Positions 1 to 9,224 are shown, numbered from the stretch's first letter. The stretch is 64,000 bases of DNA from Nioella ostreopsis (GCF_004000255.1 NZ_RCIQ01000020.1:1-64000); one strand, 5' to 3'. Notes: generated by a model from the letters alone, not told the origin. A program made the numbers and translations.

Positions 1-757
1 CAGGCGCGCCGTTGGCGAGGATGATTTCGTGCTCTTCCGTCTCGACGTGGTAGACCATGTATGTCGCGCCCATTTCGGCCAAAGGCACGCGCGTGATTGT
101 CGTCCCATTCACAAGTGCACCCGCGTGGCAGATCACACCCGAAACCAGCATCCCGTGATCGGCGGTCACCGTCAGGTCATCCGTCGGCAGACCGTCGCCC
201 AGAGACCCGGCCGCGAAGCGCACCGGCATCAGCCGTTCAGCCGGGCCAAAGCCGGTGGACACGGTCTGACGACCGATCCATTTGACGGGGACATGTGTGC
301 CTTCTTTGGTGCAGAGCAAATCGCCGATTTGCAGGGCCTCGACACAGGTGTCGCCGGTGGGAGTGGTGATTTGAGTGCCAGCGGTGAAGCAAAGATAAGC
401 GTTGCCTTCAGGGGAGTTGTAAGCGTTGGACGCCCCGGAACTGGCGATCAGGGTTTGCGCGGTGCCATCTACGGGTAGTGGGACGTAGAAGAAAGTACCA
501 TTTTGGAATATACCGTAAAAGTTGCCGTCACTGCCTTCAATCGTATAGCCGGTAAATAAATAGGAACTGCTAATGAAGTAATCTGTTCCATCTGCCAGAT
601 TTCCGTCGGCATTCACGTCGGTCACATTAAAATTAGAGTCTGCGGGGTTCGTGCCCGTCCAGGTTATGGTTGATCCTGCTGTGCCGTCGCCGCTCCCAGT
701 ATGGTTGACCCCTGTTAGTAGAACATAGCCTTGTGTCGCATAAACTTGATCTGGCAT
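1..757 (-). CDS. Hint-domain protein, C-terminus cut by window edge
   Basis: This secreted-type protein has its start at 757 (ATG, preceded by an AGGA Shine-Dalgarno) and runs off the left end. The first ~125 residues are Asn/Gly/Ser/Thr-rich with a short Asp-rich stretch (DVNADGNLADG) like calcium-binding adhesin modules. A Hint (hedgehog/intein) module follows, beginning LCFTAGTQITTPTGD and continuing through VKWIGRQTVSTGFGP, TADHGMLVSGVICHAG and VYHVETEEHEIILANGA. The same module ends the next two genes, so the missing C-terminus probably matches theirs. Hint modules can autoprocess the polypeptide. Whether this one cleaves is not visible. No classical signal peptide is seen, which fits type I secretion in this family (inference). 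Confidence 0.8.
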   Translation of the reverse strand, partial: MPDQVYATQGYVLLTGVNHTGSGDGTAGSTITWTGTNPADSNFNVTDVNADGNLADGTDYFISSSYLFTGYTIEGSDGNFYGIFQNGTFFYVPLPVDGTAQTLIASSGASNAYNSPEGNAYLCFTAGTQITTPTGDTCVEALQIGDLLCTKEGTHVPVKWIGRQTVSTGFGPAERLMPVRFAAGSLGDGLPTDDLTVTADHGMLVSGVICHAGALVNGTTITRVPLAEMGATYMVYHVETEEHEIILANGAP

Positions 758-892
758 TCCTGCATCCTCTGTTCTTACTGTTTTCTAAACGCCCGCCGTA
801 GGGCTAACCGGCCTGTTAAAGTGGTTTTTGAATGCTGAAGACCGAGAACACCACCATAAAAGCGCGGCGGTTTGCGCGTGGCAACTCTTTCT

Positions 893-2548
893 TCATCTCG
901 TAAGGTGGATGCGAAGAGGGCTGCTTTCGCGATGCTTTTCGGTTTGAGATGTGGGCGGGAATGTTAAGGCAACCAACCGCGATTTCAGTCGTTCTGCAAT
1001 ATTCTGCGGCACCTGCCGGGCACTCATGGCGCGGGGGAAGGGCAGTTCTTCCATCTCGGGCACATCACCGTAGAGCGCTTCGAACTCGGCGAAGTTGTCG
1101 AAGGCGCGGCGGGAGACATTGTCGATGAAGGTCTCGGCGGGGGCACCATTCGCGAGGATGATCTCGTGGTCCTCGGTTTCGACGTGATAGACCGTGTAGG
1201 TCTCGCCCATCTCTGAGAGCGGCACGCGGGTGATCGTCGTCCCGTTCACCAAAGCGCCCGCATGGCAGATCACGCCATCCACCAGCATCCCATGATCGGC
1301 GGTGACTGTCAGGTCAGTGTGGGGAAGGCCATCGCCAAGCGACCCGGCAGCAAAGCGCACCAGCCCCAGCCGGTCTGCGGGGCGGAAGCGGGTCGAGACG
1401 GTCTGGCGACCGATCCATTTGACCGGCACCGCGCGCCCCTCTGCCGTCAGGACGGTATCGCCGATTTCCAGCGTCTCGACGGCCCGCGCGCCATCGGGGG
1501 TGGCGATCCGGGTGCCTGCGGCGAAGCAGAGCTCATAGGCACCGGCATCGGTGAAATCGCTGCCGTCATTGCCGGTGCTGGCGATGTCCGTATAGGGCTG
1601 ACCGTTCGCCCCCGCCGTCAGCCCGGATTGCGCGACGCCTACATCCAGCGCGGGGTTGGTGAGGCTGTTGATCAGCGCAATCGTCTGCACCGGGCCGCCA
1701 TTATCGGCCAGCACGTTGGACCCGAAGATCAGCGCCGGGTCCGCGTCGATGACATTGCCGCCGCCATCGGTGATCGCATCGGGCCCGCCCAGATTGGCGC
1801 CATCCGTGCTGGTGTTTCCGCTGACGATCGTATTGATCAGCGTGACGGGGCCAAAGGAGGTACCGTAATAGATGCCGCCGCCATCTCCATCAGTAAAGGC
1901 GCCATCACCGGTCGTGTTGCCCGTGATCGTGCTGTTTATGACGGTCAAATCCGGATTGGGGTTTCCTAGCGCATTTATTCCGCCGCCTTGCCCTCCGAAG
2001 GTGCCATTCCCGGATGCGGTGTTGCCCGCTATCGTCGAGTTGACGATTGTCATGGAGCCTTGGGTTTGGATCGCGCCTCCGTGAATAGCGGTATTCCCAG
2101 AAAAGGTGCTGTTTGTGATCGTGGTGGTGCCATTGCTGTGAATGGCGCCGCCTCTGATACTTGCATGATTGCCCGTAAAGGTGGAGGCGGTGACATCCAA
2201 AACCCCGCCGGACTCAACCTCGATCGCGCCGCCACGTTGTCCTCCACCATCCGTGACGGTCAGCGCGTTCAGGGACAGAGCACCGCCCGACTGCACATAG
2301 AAGATCTGCGCCGCATTGCCGTCGATGGTGATATCGGCCGCGCCATCGCTGTCGACATCCCCGGTGATGGTGATCGTGTCGGAGATCGTCATCACGCCCT
2401 GGCTCAGCGACACCGTGCCGCCCGACAGGCTTGCGTCGAACACGATGGTATCGCCGGAAGAGGCCACGTCGACCGCTTCGCGCAGCGTCAGAACCCCGTC
2501 GCTGCCATCCGTGACGTCGCCAAGCGACGTGACCGTCCAAATTGTCAT
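893..2548 (-). CDS. CSLREA-type beta-helix protein with C-terminal Hint domain
   Basis: 551 residues. The start is placed at the ATG at 2548 (MTIWTVTSLGDV) behind a GGGGA motif; upstream in-frame codons look non-coding. The N-terminus has the CSLREA-like motif GVLTLREAVDVA. Repeated Asn/Gly/Thr strands follow (TITNSTFSGNTA, TIVNSTIAGNTASG, TVINSTITGNTTGDG), typical of right-handed parallel beta-helix or polymorphic outer-membrane-type proteins. The last ~190 residues are a Hint module (CFAAGTRIATPDG ... TADHGMLVDGVICHAG). It lies between two other Hint genes in the same orientation. A surface or exported protein processed at the Hint boundary is inferred; the substrate is unknown. Confidence 0.82.
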   Translation of the reverse strand: MTIWTVTSLGDVTDGSDGVLTLREAVDVASSGDTIVFDASLSGGTVSLSQGVMTISDTITITGDVDSDGAADITIDGNAAQIFYVQSGGALSLNALTVTDGGGQRGGAIEVESGGVLDVTASTFTGNHASIRGGAIHSNGTTTITNSTFSGNTAIHGGAIQTQGSMTIVNSTIAGNTASGNGTFGGQGGGINALGNPNPDLTVINSTITGNTTGDGAFTDGDGGGIYYGTSFGPVTLINTIVSGNTSTDGANLGGPDAITDGGGNVIDADPALIFGSNVLADNGGPVQTIALINSLTNPALDVGVAQSGLTAGANGQPYTDIASTGNDGSDFTDAGAYELCFAAGTRIATPDGARAVETLEIGDTVLTAEGRAVPVKWIGRQTVSTRFRPADRLGLVRFAAGSLGDGLPHTDLTVTADHGMLVDGVICHAGALVNGTTITRVPLSEMGETYTVYHVETEDHEIILANGAPAETFIDNVSRRAFDNFAEFEALYGDVPEMEELPFPRAMSARQVPQNIAERLKSRLVALTFPPTSQTEKHRESSPLRIHLTR

Positions 2549-2722
2549 GACCAATCCCCAGCTTCTGATCAAAGTGCTCAATAGCCAGGAGGGTGCGCCG
2601 AGCTTGTCGCCCAAATCAAGCTAAAGTTGTGCGGATCATCCCAATTCGCGGCACCCAGTGGCAACCCCGCGTGAAGGCCGCCACGACAAGCATCGGGCAA
2701 TCGGATTGCACCACGCTCTGGC

Positions 2723-3607
2723 TCAGGCCGCGGCAGTCCCCGCCAGCCTCGCGCGGATCGCCTGCGGCACCTGCCGGGCACTCATCGCGCGGGGGTAAGG
2801 CAGTTCTTCCATCTCCGGCACGTCGCCATAGAGCGCCTCGAATTCGGCGAAGTTGTCGAAGACCCTGCGGCTGACGTTGTCGATGAAAGTCTCGGCGGGG
2901 GCACCGTTGGCGAGGATGATCTCGTGGGATTCGGTCTCGATGTGGTAGACGGTATATGTCTCGCCCATTTCCAAGAGCGGCACACGCGTGATCGTCGTGC
3001 CATTCACCAAAGCGCCTGCGTGGCAGATGACGCCCTCGACCAGCATCCCATGATCGGCGGTGACGGTGAGGTCGGCGTGGGGCAGGCCTTTGCCCAAAGA
3101 CCTTGCGGCAAAGCGCACCGGCATAAGGCGCTCGGCGGGGCCGAAGCGGGTCGACACCGACTGGCGGCCGATCCATTTGACAGGCGTTGTTTGGCCCTGC
3201 GCAGTCAGGATAAGATCGCCGGCGCACAGGGTCTCTACGGCTTGTTCACCCTCCGGAGTCGCTATCCCGGTTCCAGCCGCGAAACAGTAGAGATAGGTTC
3301 CAGTGTTCGATGATGAGATGCTCCCGCTAAGTCCTCCATCGTTGGAGAACACGTAGTAGGTATCTGGTCCGGTGGTCACCAGTACGATAGGGTCACCCGT
3401 GGCCGTGAAACCGGCAAGCGTTCGCTGAGACCCGAACGCCAGTATCGCATTCTCGACTTCCGTTTGTCCGTTGATGCCGTCGCTGTCTGCCGTGGTTTCG
3501 ACCAGATCAGTTCCGCCCACAGGGTTATTGACGGCCCCAAGCGTAATGGTGCCGCCCGGTACACCAGATGCGATCAAGTAGTAGTGGTTAAATGTTTCTG
3601 ACGCCAT
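2723..3607 (-). CDS. Hint-domain protein
   Basis: 294 residues from the ATG at 3607, chosen because GGGGGAAG sits just upstream; a start 12 nt earlier is less well placed. The first ~100 residues form a short, unrecognised beta-rich region (SETFNHYYLIASGVPGG). A Hint module follows (CFAAGTGIATPEGEQAVETL, VKWIGRQSVSTRFGPAERL, TADHGMLVEGVICHAGAL). The tail, with AETFIDNVSRRVFDNFAEF and RAMSARQVPQ, is almost the same as in the upstream neighbour. The three genes look like duplications that kept the Hint end and exchanged the N-terminal passenger. Confidence 0.82.
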   Translation of the reverse strand: MASETFNHYYLIASGVPGGTITLGAVNNPVGGTDLVETTADSDGINGQTEVENAILAFGSQRTLAGFTATGDPIVLVTTGPDTYYVFSNDGGLSGSISSSNTGTYLYCFAAGTGIATPEGEQAVETLCAGDLILTAQGQTTPVKWIGRQSVSTRFGPAERLMPVRFAARSLGKGLPHADLTVTADHGMLVEGVICHAGALVNGTTITRVPLLEMGETYTVYHIETESHEIILANGAPAETFIDNVSRRVFDNFAEFEALYGDVPEMEELPYPRAMSARQVPQAIRARLAGTAAA

Positions 3608-3792
3608 AACTTCCCCCAAAAGAGCATCCGTTGACCGTCGGGTTAACGAAGGTTAGCGGCCATGTTAGGCGCGCCGATCACGAAAGGTCAATTAAAACGA
3701 GGTGGGCGACTGTCGGAACTGGTGCTGCCGGGTTGCAGTAGCGTCAAACAGGAACTGAACGCGAAGCAGGCCACTTTAGAACTCTACAAGCG

Positions 3793-3826
3793 AAAAAGGC
3801 CCCGACAGATCGTCTGCCGAGGCCCC
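3793..3826 (-). terminator. Intrinsic terminator of the corrinoid protein gene
   Basis: Read on the minus strand, an imperfect GC-rich hairpin (outer arms GGCC/GGCC, inner CAGA/TCTG) is followed directly by five U. It lies about 25 nt after the stop of the corrinoid protein gene. Confidence 0.7.
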
Positions 3827-3850
3827 TGATTTCTTTCTGTACGCTAAGGA

Positions 3851-4552
3851 TCAGCCAGCCGCCGCCTGGTTGTGCTTGCGCGCCATGAATTCCTTGGCGG
3901 TTTCCACGGCCACGGCTGCATCGCGGCAATAGGCGTCTGCGCCGATCGCTTTGCCAAATTCCTCGTTCAGGGGCGCGCCGCCGACCAGAACCACATAGTC
4001 GTCGCGGATACCCTGTTCGACCATCGTGTCGATGACGACCTTCATATAGGGCATCGTGGTGGTCAGCAGGGCCGACATGCCGAGGATGTCGGGCTGTTCG
4101 GATTCCAGCGCCTCGAGATAGCTTTCCACGGCGTTGTTGATGCCCAGATCGACCACTTCGAAGCCCGCGCCTTCCATCATCATGCCGACGAGGTTCTTGC
4201 CGATGTCGTGGATGTCGCCCTTGACGGTGCCGATCACCATCTTGCCCACGCGGGGCGCGCCGGTTTCGGCCAGCAGCGGCTTCAGGATGGCCATGCCGCC
4301 CTTCATCGCGTTGGCGGCCAGCAGAACCTCGGGCACGAAGAGAATGCCGTCCCGGAAGTCCTTGCCGACGATGGTCATGCCGCCGACGAGCGCCTCGGTC
4401 AGAATGCGATAGGGCGCCCATTCTCGTTCCAGCAGGATATTGACGCCTTCTTCGATCTCTTCCTTGAGACCGTCGTAGAGGTCATCGAACATCTGCTGCA
4501 CAAGCTCTTCATCGTCGAGCTCGGACAGGATGATTTCGTCTTCATCGGACAT
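3851..4552 (-). CDS. Corrinoid (B12)-binding methyltransferase protein
   Basis: 233 residues. The start is ATG 4552 (MSDEDEIILSELDDEELVQ) with AGGGAG upstream. An N-terminal helical cap domain (about 20-100) is followed by a cobalamin-binding Rossmann domain with GTVKGDIHDIGKNL, the DxHxxG motif whose His ligates cobalt, then GMSALLTTTM and VLVGGAPLNEEFG. It has no methyltransferase catalytic domain, so it must carry methyl groups for a partner. In Rhodobacteraceae, methionine synthase has been described as split into separate homocysteine, corrinoid and reactivation proteins. The bmt gene 1.5 kb away is the likely partner. An acceptor role in methylamine or other C1 metabolism is the alternative. 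Confidence 0.88.
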   Translation of the reverse strand: MSDEDEIILSELDDEELVQQMFDDLYDGLKEEIEEGVNILLEREWAPYRILTEALVGGMTIVGKDFRDGILFVPEVLLAANAMKGGMAILKPLLAETGAPRVGKMVIGTVKGDIHDIGKNLVGMMMEGAGFEVVDLGINNAVESYLEALESEQPDILGMSALLTTTMPYMKVVIDTMVEQGIRDDYVVLVGGAPLNEEFGKAIGADAYCRDAAVAVETAKEFMARKHNQAAAG

Positions 4553-4712
4553 TTTATTGGCTCCCTGACGGAACGGGGGTTTCATGGACTGTCCCGACTT
4601 TTGGCCGGGACGTGCGAATCTGACGCGCTGAATTGCGACACGCGTGGCGTCGTGACCGACCTTGATGCGGGTCGTGATTGCGGATGTTCCGTTTTTGTTC
4701 CATATTGGTGCC

Positions 4713-5795
4713 ATGGAACTCGATCAGATCATCGAAAAGGCACGCCGCAAGGGCAGGGGCGCGGGGTTCAATCCGGCCAACCGGTTCGACCGCCTGGAAA
4801 CCCGGTTTGAGCCGGATGGCTGGGACCGTGAAGACGATCTGCCGCCACTGCGCACCGTTGTGACCGATGAACGCCCGCGCAGGGTGATCACCCGCAATGC
4901 CTCGCCCGATCTGAGCTTTGATCGCTCGATCAATCCCTACAGGGGCTGTGAACACGGCTGCATCTACTGCTTCGCCCGCCCGAGCCACGCCTATCTGGGC
5001 CTGTCGCCGGGGCTGGATTTCGAAACTCGGCTGATTGCCCGGCCCGATGCGCCCGCCGTGCTGAGGAAAGAGCTGTCGCGTCGGGGATACGATGTTCAGC
5101 CGATGGCCATCGGCACCAATACCGACCCCTATCAACCGGTTGAGAAGGATAGGCAAATCATGCGCGGTCTGTTGCAGGTACTGCGCAACTTTCGCCACCC
5201 CGTCGGGATCGTGACCAAGGGCACGCTGATCGAACGCGATATCGATCTGATCGCGGATCTGGCGGGGCAGGGGCTGGCCAAGGTTGGTATTTCGGTGACA
5301 ACGCTCGATTCCGGTCTGGCGCGCGCGATGGAGCCGCGGGTTCCGTCGCCCGCAAGGCGGCTGAAGACCATCGAGCGTCTGGCGGCAGCGGGCATTCCGG
5401 TGCGGCTGATGGCGTCGCCCATTGTGCCGGGGCTGACCGACCACGAGATCGAGCGGATCGTGAAGGCCGGTGCCGATGCCGGGGCCATCGGTGCCAGCAT
5501 GATCGCCCTGCGCCTGCCGCTGGAGGTCGCTCCGCTGTTTCGGACCTGGCTGGAGGAACATGTGCCGCTGCGCGCCGCACGTGTAATGGCGCGGGTGCGC
5601 GAGATGCACGGGGGGGAGGATTACAGCGCCGAATGGGGCACGCGGCTGACCGGCACCGGCATCTATGCCGATCTGTTGCAGCAGCGTTTCGCGCGCGCGG
5701 TCAGGGCGGCAGGCCTCAGCCACCGCATGCCCGCCTTGCGGACAGATCTCTTCCGGGTGCCGCCGCGCCCCGGCGATCAGTTGAGTCTGTTTTGA
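4713..5795 (+). CDS. PA0069-family radical SAM protein
   Basis: 360 residues from ATG 4713 (MELDQIIEKARRKGRG). No strong Shine-Dalgarno is visible, and an in-frame start at 4662 is possible. The [4Fe-4S]/SAM motif is CEHGCIYCFARPSH (Cx3Cx2C), preceded by SINPYRGC. Sequences such as IGTNTDPYQPVEK and RFGVDVDIATKG-like strands (GIVTKGTLIERDIDL) fit the Rv2578c/PA0069 radical SAM family, which is related to spore photoproduct lyase folds. The substrate is not known. It is divergent from the corrinoid protein gene, with about 160 bp between the starts. Confidence 0.85.
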   Translation: MELDQIIEKARRKGRGAGFNPANRFDRLETRFEPDGWDREDDLPPLRTVVTDERPRRVITRNASPDLSFDRSINPYRGCEHGCIYCFARPSHAYLGLSPGLDFETRLIARPDAPAVLRKELSRRGYDVQPMAIGTNTDPYQPVEKDRQIMRGLLQVLRNFRHPVGIVTKGTLIERDIDLIADLAGQGLAKVGISVTTLDSGLARAMEPRVPSPARRLKTIERLAAAGIPVRLMASPIVPGLTDHEIERIVKAGADAGAIGASMIALRLPLEVAPLFRTWLEEHVPLRAARVMARVREMHGGEDYSAEWGTRLTGTGIYADLLQQRFARAVRAAGLSHRMPALRTDLFRVPPRPGDQLSLF

Positions 5796-5797
5796 CA

Positions 5798-6061
5798 TCA
5801 CTCTGACCCGTCCCCACCACCGGTCTTGATCCGCCGATGTGAAAGCCAGGCAAGGAACAGAAATATCAGAACGATTGCGGCAGGAAGGATGACAAGCAGC
5901 ACCATGTCATCGCCGGTCAGGCGCCACGGCATGCGTATGCGGCAGGGGCTGATGTTGCCAAAGGCGCAGGCCAGTCGGTTGATATACAGATAGCCGCCGA
6001 TCCATACGAGGCTTGCCAGGGCCGCAAGCCCCAGGAATATCGCCCGGATCGCACGTGCCAT
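5798..6061 (-). CDS. Small two-TM membrane protein
   Basis: 87 residues with two hydrophobic segments (about 6-27 and 52-73) joined by a loop with two Cys (RLACAFGNISPCRI). The tail is charged. It starts 8 nt after the bmt stop on the same strand, so it is probably the last gene of the bmt transcript. It converges on the radical SAM gene with 2 nt between the ends. I do not recognise a family. Confidence 0.6.
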   Translation of the reverse strand: MARAIRAIFLGLAALASLVWIGGYLYINRLACAFGNISPCRIRMPWRLTGDDMVLLVILPAAIVLIFLFLAWLSHRRIKTGGGDGSE

Positions 6062-6069
6062 CGTATCGG

Positions 6070-7083
6070 TCAGCCGCGTGCGCGGCGGCGGGGGCGGCGG
6101 GCGGCAGGGGCGTCATCGCCGGTGCCATCGCTGTCGGATGAAAACCCGCCGATCTGCGACGCGATCTGATCGAGCGTCGGGGCGGGACCGCGCGGCGTCT
6201 CTTCCAGCGCCGCTTTCATCGCGCGCAGGTGGTCGGTCTGGGTGCCGCAGCAGCCGCCGATGATCTTGGCCCCGGCGTCGCGCGCCAGCACGGCATATTT
6301 CGCCATCAGCTCCGGCGTGCCGTCATAGTGGATATGGCCGTCGTGATACTTTGGAATGCCCGCATTGCCCTTGGCGATGAAGGGAATCTCGGTGCCCGAG
6401 GCGCGGAAGCCCAGAACCGTGCGCAGCAGGTCCGACGCGCCGACACCGCAATTGGCGCCGAAGGCCAGAGGCTGCGGGTCGAGCTTTTCGGCCATCGCCG
6501 CCATGTCCGCAGAGGTGAAGCCCATCATCGTGCGACCCGCCGTGTCAAAGCTCATGGTGCCGCACCATGGCATGTCGGCCAGTTTGGCGGCCTCTGCGAA
6601 GGCCTTGAATTCCTCGGCGGCGGAAATGGTTTCGACCCACAGCACATCGACGCCGCCCGCCTTCAGGCCCTCGGCCTGTTCATGGAACATCTCGACCGCG
6701 CTTTCATGGGTCAGCGACCCCATGGGTACCATGATCTCGCCGGTCGGCCCGACGGAGCCCGCCACCACGACCGGGCGGCCGGCCTTGTCGGCAACCTCGC
6801 GGCCGATCTCGGCGGCCAGTTTCGAGAGCTCGAAGGCCCGGTCCTGTGCGCCGTGCAGTTTCAGGCGCGCGCGGGTGCCGCCGAAGGAATTGGTCAGGAA
6901 GATATCGGACCCCGCATCGACCGCGCCCTGATAAAGCTTGGCGATCCGGTCGGGGTGGTCGACATTCCACAGCTCTGGCGCGTCGCCCGAGGACAGCCCC
7001 ATGTTGAAAAGGGTTGTCCCGGTGGCGCCATCGGCCATCAGCCAGTCGCGGTCCGCCAAGAGCTTGGACAGGAGATTGGTCAT
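6070..7083 (-). CDS. bmt: Betaine/methylcobalamin-homocysteine S-methyltransferase
   Basis: 337 residues, TIM-barrel homocysteine S-methyltransferase. Zinc ligands are visible as FGANCGVGASDLL and IIGGCCGTQTDHLRAM. The substrate-side motif MADGATGTTLFNMGL is at the N-terminus and NSFGGTRARLKLHG follows. It transfers a methyl group to homocysteine to make methionine. The donor may be betaine, or the methyl-corrinoid protein encoded at 3851-4552, in which case it is the homocysteine half of a split MetH. The Ala/Arg-rich tail (PAARRPRRRARG) is dispensable-looking. An 8-bp inverted repeat lies 66-87 nt upstream of the start. Confidence 0.88.
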   Translation of the reverse strand: MTNLLSKLLADRDWLMADGATGTTLFNMGLSSGDAPELWNVDHPDRIAKLYQGAVDAGSDIFLTNSFGGTRARLKLHGAQDRAFELSKLAAEIGREVADKAGRPVVVAGSVGPTGEIMVPMGSLTHESAVEMFHEQAEGLKAGGVDVLWVETISAAEEFKAFAEAAKLADMPWCGTMSFDTAGRTMMGFTSADMAAMAEKLDPQPLAFGANCGVGASDLLRTVLGFRASGTEIPFIAKGNAGIPKYHDGHIHYDGTPELMAKYAVLARDAGAKIIGGCCGTQTDHLRAMKAALEETPRGPAPTLDQIASQIGGFSSDSDGTGDDAPAARRPRRRARG

Positions 7084-7148
7084 GTGAGTCTTCTTTCAGA
7101 TATCTGCGCGCGCCCTGAATGCGCCGCGCTGGTCTAGTGAAGCAACCG

Positions 7149-7170
7149 CATAATCTGCATAAAGATTATG
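7149..7170. promoter_or_regulatory. Candidate operator upstream of bmt
   Basis: A perfect inverted repeat CATAATCT-N6-AGATTATG lies in an AT-rich patch 66 nt upstream of the bmt start, beyond the terminator of the neighbouring gene. Such a dyad fits a dimeric repressor. ArsR-type regulators of methionine/SAH genes are candidates, but the regulator is not identified here. Confidence 0.4.
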
Positions 7171-7194
7171 AATTGTCTTGCGTTCAAATAGAAA

Positions 7195-7223
7195 GGACCG
7201 CCCGCAACACGCGCGGACGGTCC
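7195..7223 (-). terminator. Intrinsic terminator after the zeta inhibitor gene
   Basis: An 11-bp GC-rich stem with one mismatch (GGACCGCCCGC / GCGGACGGTCC, 7-nt loop) lies 22 nt beyond the stop at 7246. On the minus strand it is followed by TTTCTATTT. Confidence 0.7.
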
Positions 7224-7245
7224 CTTGTTGTCTTGGCGTGTGCGA

Positions 7246-7560
7246 TCAGGCTTCGTTGATCAGCTGGCCCTTGGCCACGATCAGCAGTTCGGCCATCTTG
7301 GCGCGGATTTCGTCGGCACTGGCCTTGCCGTCCAGATCTGCGGCCACCTTGCGCACCACATCTTCATGCCCGGCTTCTTCGAAATCGGACTTCACAACCT
7401 CGATCGCATAGGCATCGGCGTCGGACCCGGTCTTGCCGAGCAGTTCGGCGGCCCAAAGGCCAACCAGCTTGTTGCGGCGGGCTTCGGCGCGGAACACCAT
7501 TTCGGCGTCATGCGCGAACTTGTTCTCGAAAGCGGACTCGCGGTCATCGAAGGTTGTCAT
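7246..7560 (-). CDS. F1-ATPase inhibitor zeta subunit (DUF1476)
   Basis: 104 residues, the usual length of the DUF1476 family. In Paracoccus the zeta subunit binds F1 and inhibits ATP hydrolysis by the ATP synthase. The N-terminus MTTFDDRESAFENKFAHD is the conserved inhibitory segment, followed by four-helix-bundle sequence (AEMVFRAEARRNKLVGLWAAE, then an acidic VKSDFEEAGHEDVVRKV). It is monocistronic, with its own terminator. An AGGAGAGCC sequence just upstream of the ATG serves as ribosome-binding site. Confidence 0.88.
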   Translation of the reverse strand: MTTFDDRESAFENKFAHDAEMVFRAEARRNKLVGLWAAELLGKTGSDADAYAIEVVKSDFEEAGHEDVVRKVAADLDGKASADEIRAKMAELLIVAKGQLINEA

Positions 7561-7759
7561 CTCGGGCTCTCCTGACTCAGATGCATTCGTCGCTGTTCAA
7601 ATAGGCCGGTCCGGGCGGGTCGCACAAGGGCGGATTGTGCGGCTGGAGGACGCTGTCAGCAGGATTTACCGGGAATTCTGGACCGAATCGGGCCGACTGC
7701 CACATAGTGGACCAATTGAACGACCCGATTTCAAAAATGAACAGACAGGAGCATATCGC

Positions 7760-8374
7760 ATGTTCAGAACCGCCTTCGCTGCCCTTTCGACCGCAGTCCT
7801 GCTATCGGCATCGCCCATTCTTGCCCAGGAAACGGTAGAACCTGTCCTTGGCGAATACCTTCAGCCGCTCGGACTTGGACCGTTTCAGGATGCCACCTGG
7901 ACCGGATTTGAACAGGAGGGCTGGTTCGTGCTGCAAAACACGACGCAGCCAACAGCAATCCGCTATTATGAAATGCCGCTGATGAATGCCGATGGCACCC
8001 TGACCCTGCGGGCCAATGTCTATGCCCGCAATGATGACGGCGAGGGCGTTGCAGCCACCGGCCTGCTCTATGATTTCGGGGATGAGCACAGCACCTATAT
8101 CGCCTTCCTGCTTAACGCCGATAACCAGTTGATGGCGATCAACCGCGATGTCGAAGGCATGGACGTGATCTATGGTGACGAGGATGACCCGGTGGGGCGA
8201 GGCGACGGATCGGACGTGCTGGAGGTGCGGATTTCCGGCACGCAGGCGCGGATGTATCTCAACGATCAGCTCTTCCGTAACTATGACCTGACGCATCGAC
8301 CGTTCCGTGACCGTGCCGGGATCATCGCGGTTGGAACCGGGCGGCTTGGCTTCTGGGGTCTGAGCGCCCAGTAA
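7760..8374 (+). CDS. Secreted protein, possible concanavalin-like fold
   Basis: 204 residues from ATG 7760, with AGGAG seven nt upstream. A signal peptide [24 protein letters not shown] is visible, with cleavage after AQ. The mature part is rich in aromatic and acidic residues and beta strands ([61 protein letters not shown]). This looks like a LamG or glucanase-like jelly roll of unknown ligand. Function is not assigned. It is a single gene upstream of purC. Confidence 0.65.
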   Translation: MFRTAFAALSTAVLLSASPILAQETVEPVLGEYLQPLGLGPFQDATWTGFEQEGWFVLQNTTQPTAIRYYEMPLMNADGTLTLRANVYARNDDGEGVAATGLLYDFGDEHSTYIAFLLNADNQLMAINRDVEGMDVIYGDEDDPVGRGDGSDVLEVRISGTQARMYLNDQLFRNYDLTHRPFRDRAGIIAVGTGRLGFWGLSAQ

Positions 8375-8462
8375 CGCCGCTTCCCTTTCGCGGTCCTTGG
8401 GCGTATACGCGCCCCAAACGGTGCCCCCGGCGCCGCGTGACGGATTCGGAGAACACAAGCAT

Positions 8463-9224
8463 ATGGCACGGCGCAAGAAGGTCTACGAAGGCAAGGCGAA
8501 GATCCTGTATGAAGGCCCCGAACCGGGAACCCTCGTGCAGTATTTCAAGGATGACGCGACCGCCTTCAACGCCGAGAAGAAGGCGACGATCGAAGGCAAG
8601 GGCGTTCTGAACAATCGCCTGTCGGAATTCTTCATGACCGGGCTGAACAATATCGGCGTGCCCACCCATTTCATCCGCCGCATCAACATGCGCGAACAGC
8701 TGATCCGACAGGTCGAGATCATCCCGCTGGAAGTGATCGTGCGCAACTTCGCCGCCGGGTCGATGGCCAAGCGCTTGGGGATGGAAGAGGGCACGCAATT
8801 GCCCCGTCCGATCATCGAGTTTTCCTACAAGAACGACGAACTTGGCGACCCCCTGGTGCCCGAGGAATACATCATCGCGTTCGGATGGGCCTCGCAGCAG
8901 GACCTTGACGATATCGTCGCGCTGGCCCTCCGTGTGAACGATTTCATGTCCGGCATGATGATGGGCGTCGGCATTCGGCTGGTGGATTTCAAGATCGAGA
9001 TCGGCCGGGTCTGGGACGGTGATTTCATGCGCCTGATCGTGGCAGATGAAATCAGCCCCGACAGCTGCCGGCTATGGGATATCGAGACCGGCCAGAAACT
9101 GGACAAGGACGTGTTCCGCCGTGACCTGGGCAACCTGACCGACGCCTATACGGAAGTGGCCCGCCGCCTTGGCGTGATGCCCACGAATTCCGGTTTCGGC
9201 GGCAAGCCGACGCTGGTGAACTGA
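8463..9224 (+). CDS. purC: SAICAR synthetase
   Basis: 253 residues, full family length. It ligates aspartate to CAIR in purine synthesis. The start [18 protein letters not shown] carries the conserved KAKxLY motif. [31 protein letters not shown] and VDFKIEIGR are family signatures. The ATG is preceded by GGAGAACACAAGCAT. It heads a run of purine genes with purS and purQ in the same direction. Confidence 0.95.
   Translation: MARRKKVYEGKAKILYEGPEPGTLVQYFKDDATAFNAEKKATIEGKGVLNNRLSEFFMTGLNNIGVPTHFIRRINMREQLIRQVEIIPLEVIVRNFAAGSMAKRLGMEEGTQLPRPIIEFSYKNDELGDPLVPEEYIIAFGWASQQDLDDIVALALRVNDFMSGMMMGVGIRLVDFKIEIGRVWDGDFMRLIVADEISPDSCRLWDIETGQKLDKDVFRRDLGNLTDAYTEVARRLGVMPTNSGFGGKPTLVN

Noticed and set aside
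7084-7245. SAM or SAH riboswitch upstream of bmt
   Set aside because: The region is short, contains the neighbouring terminator and one inverted repeat, and lacks recognisable riboswitch core sequence.
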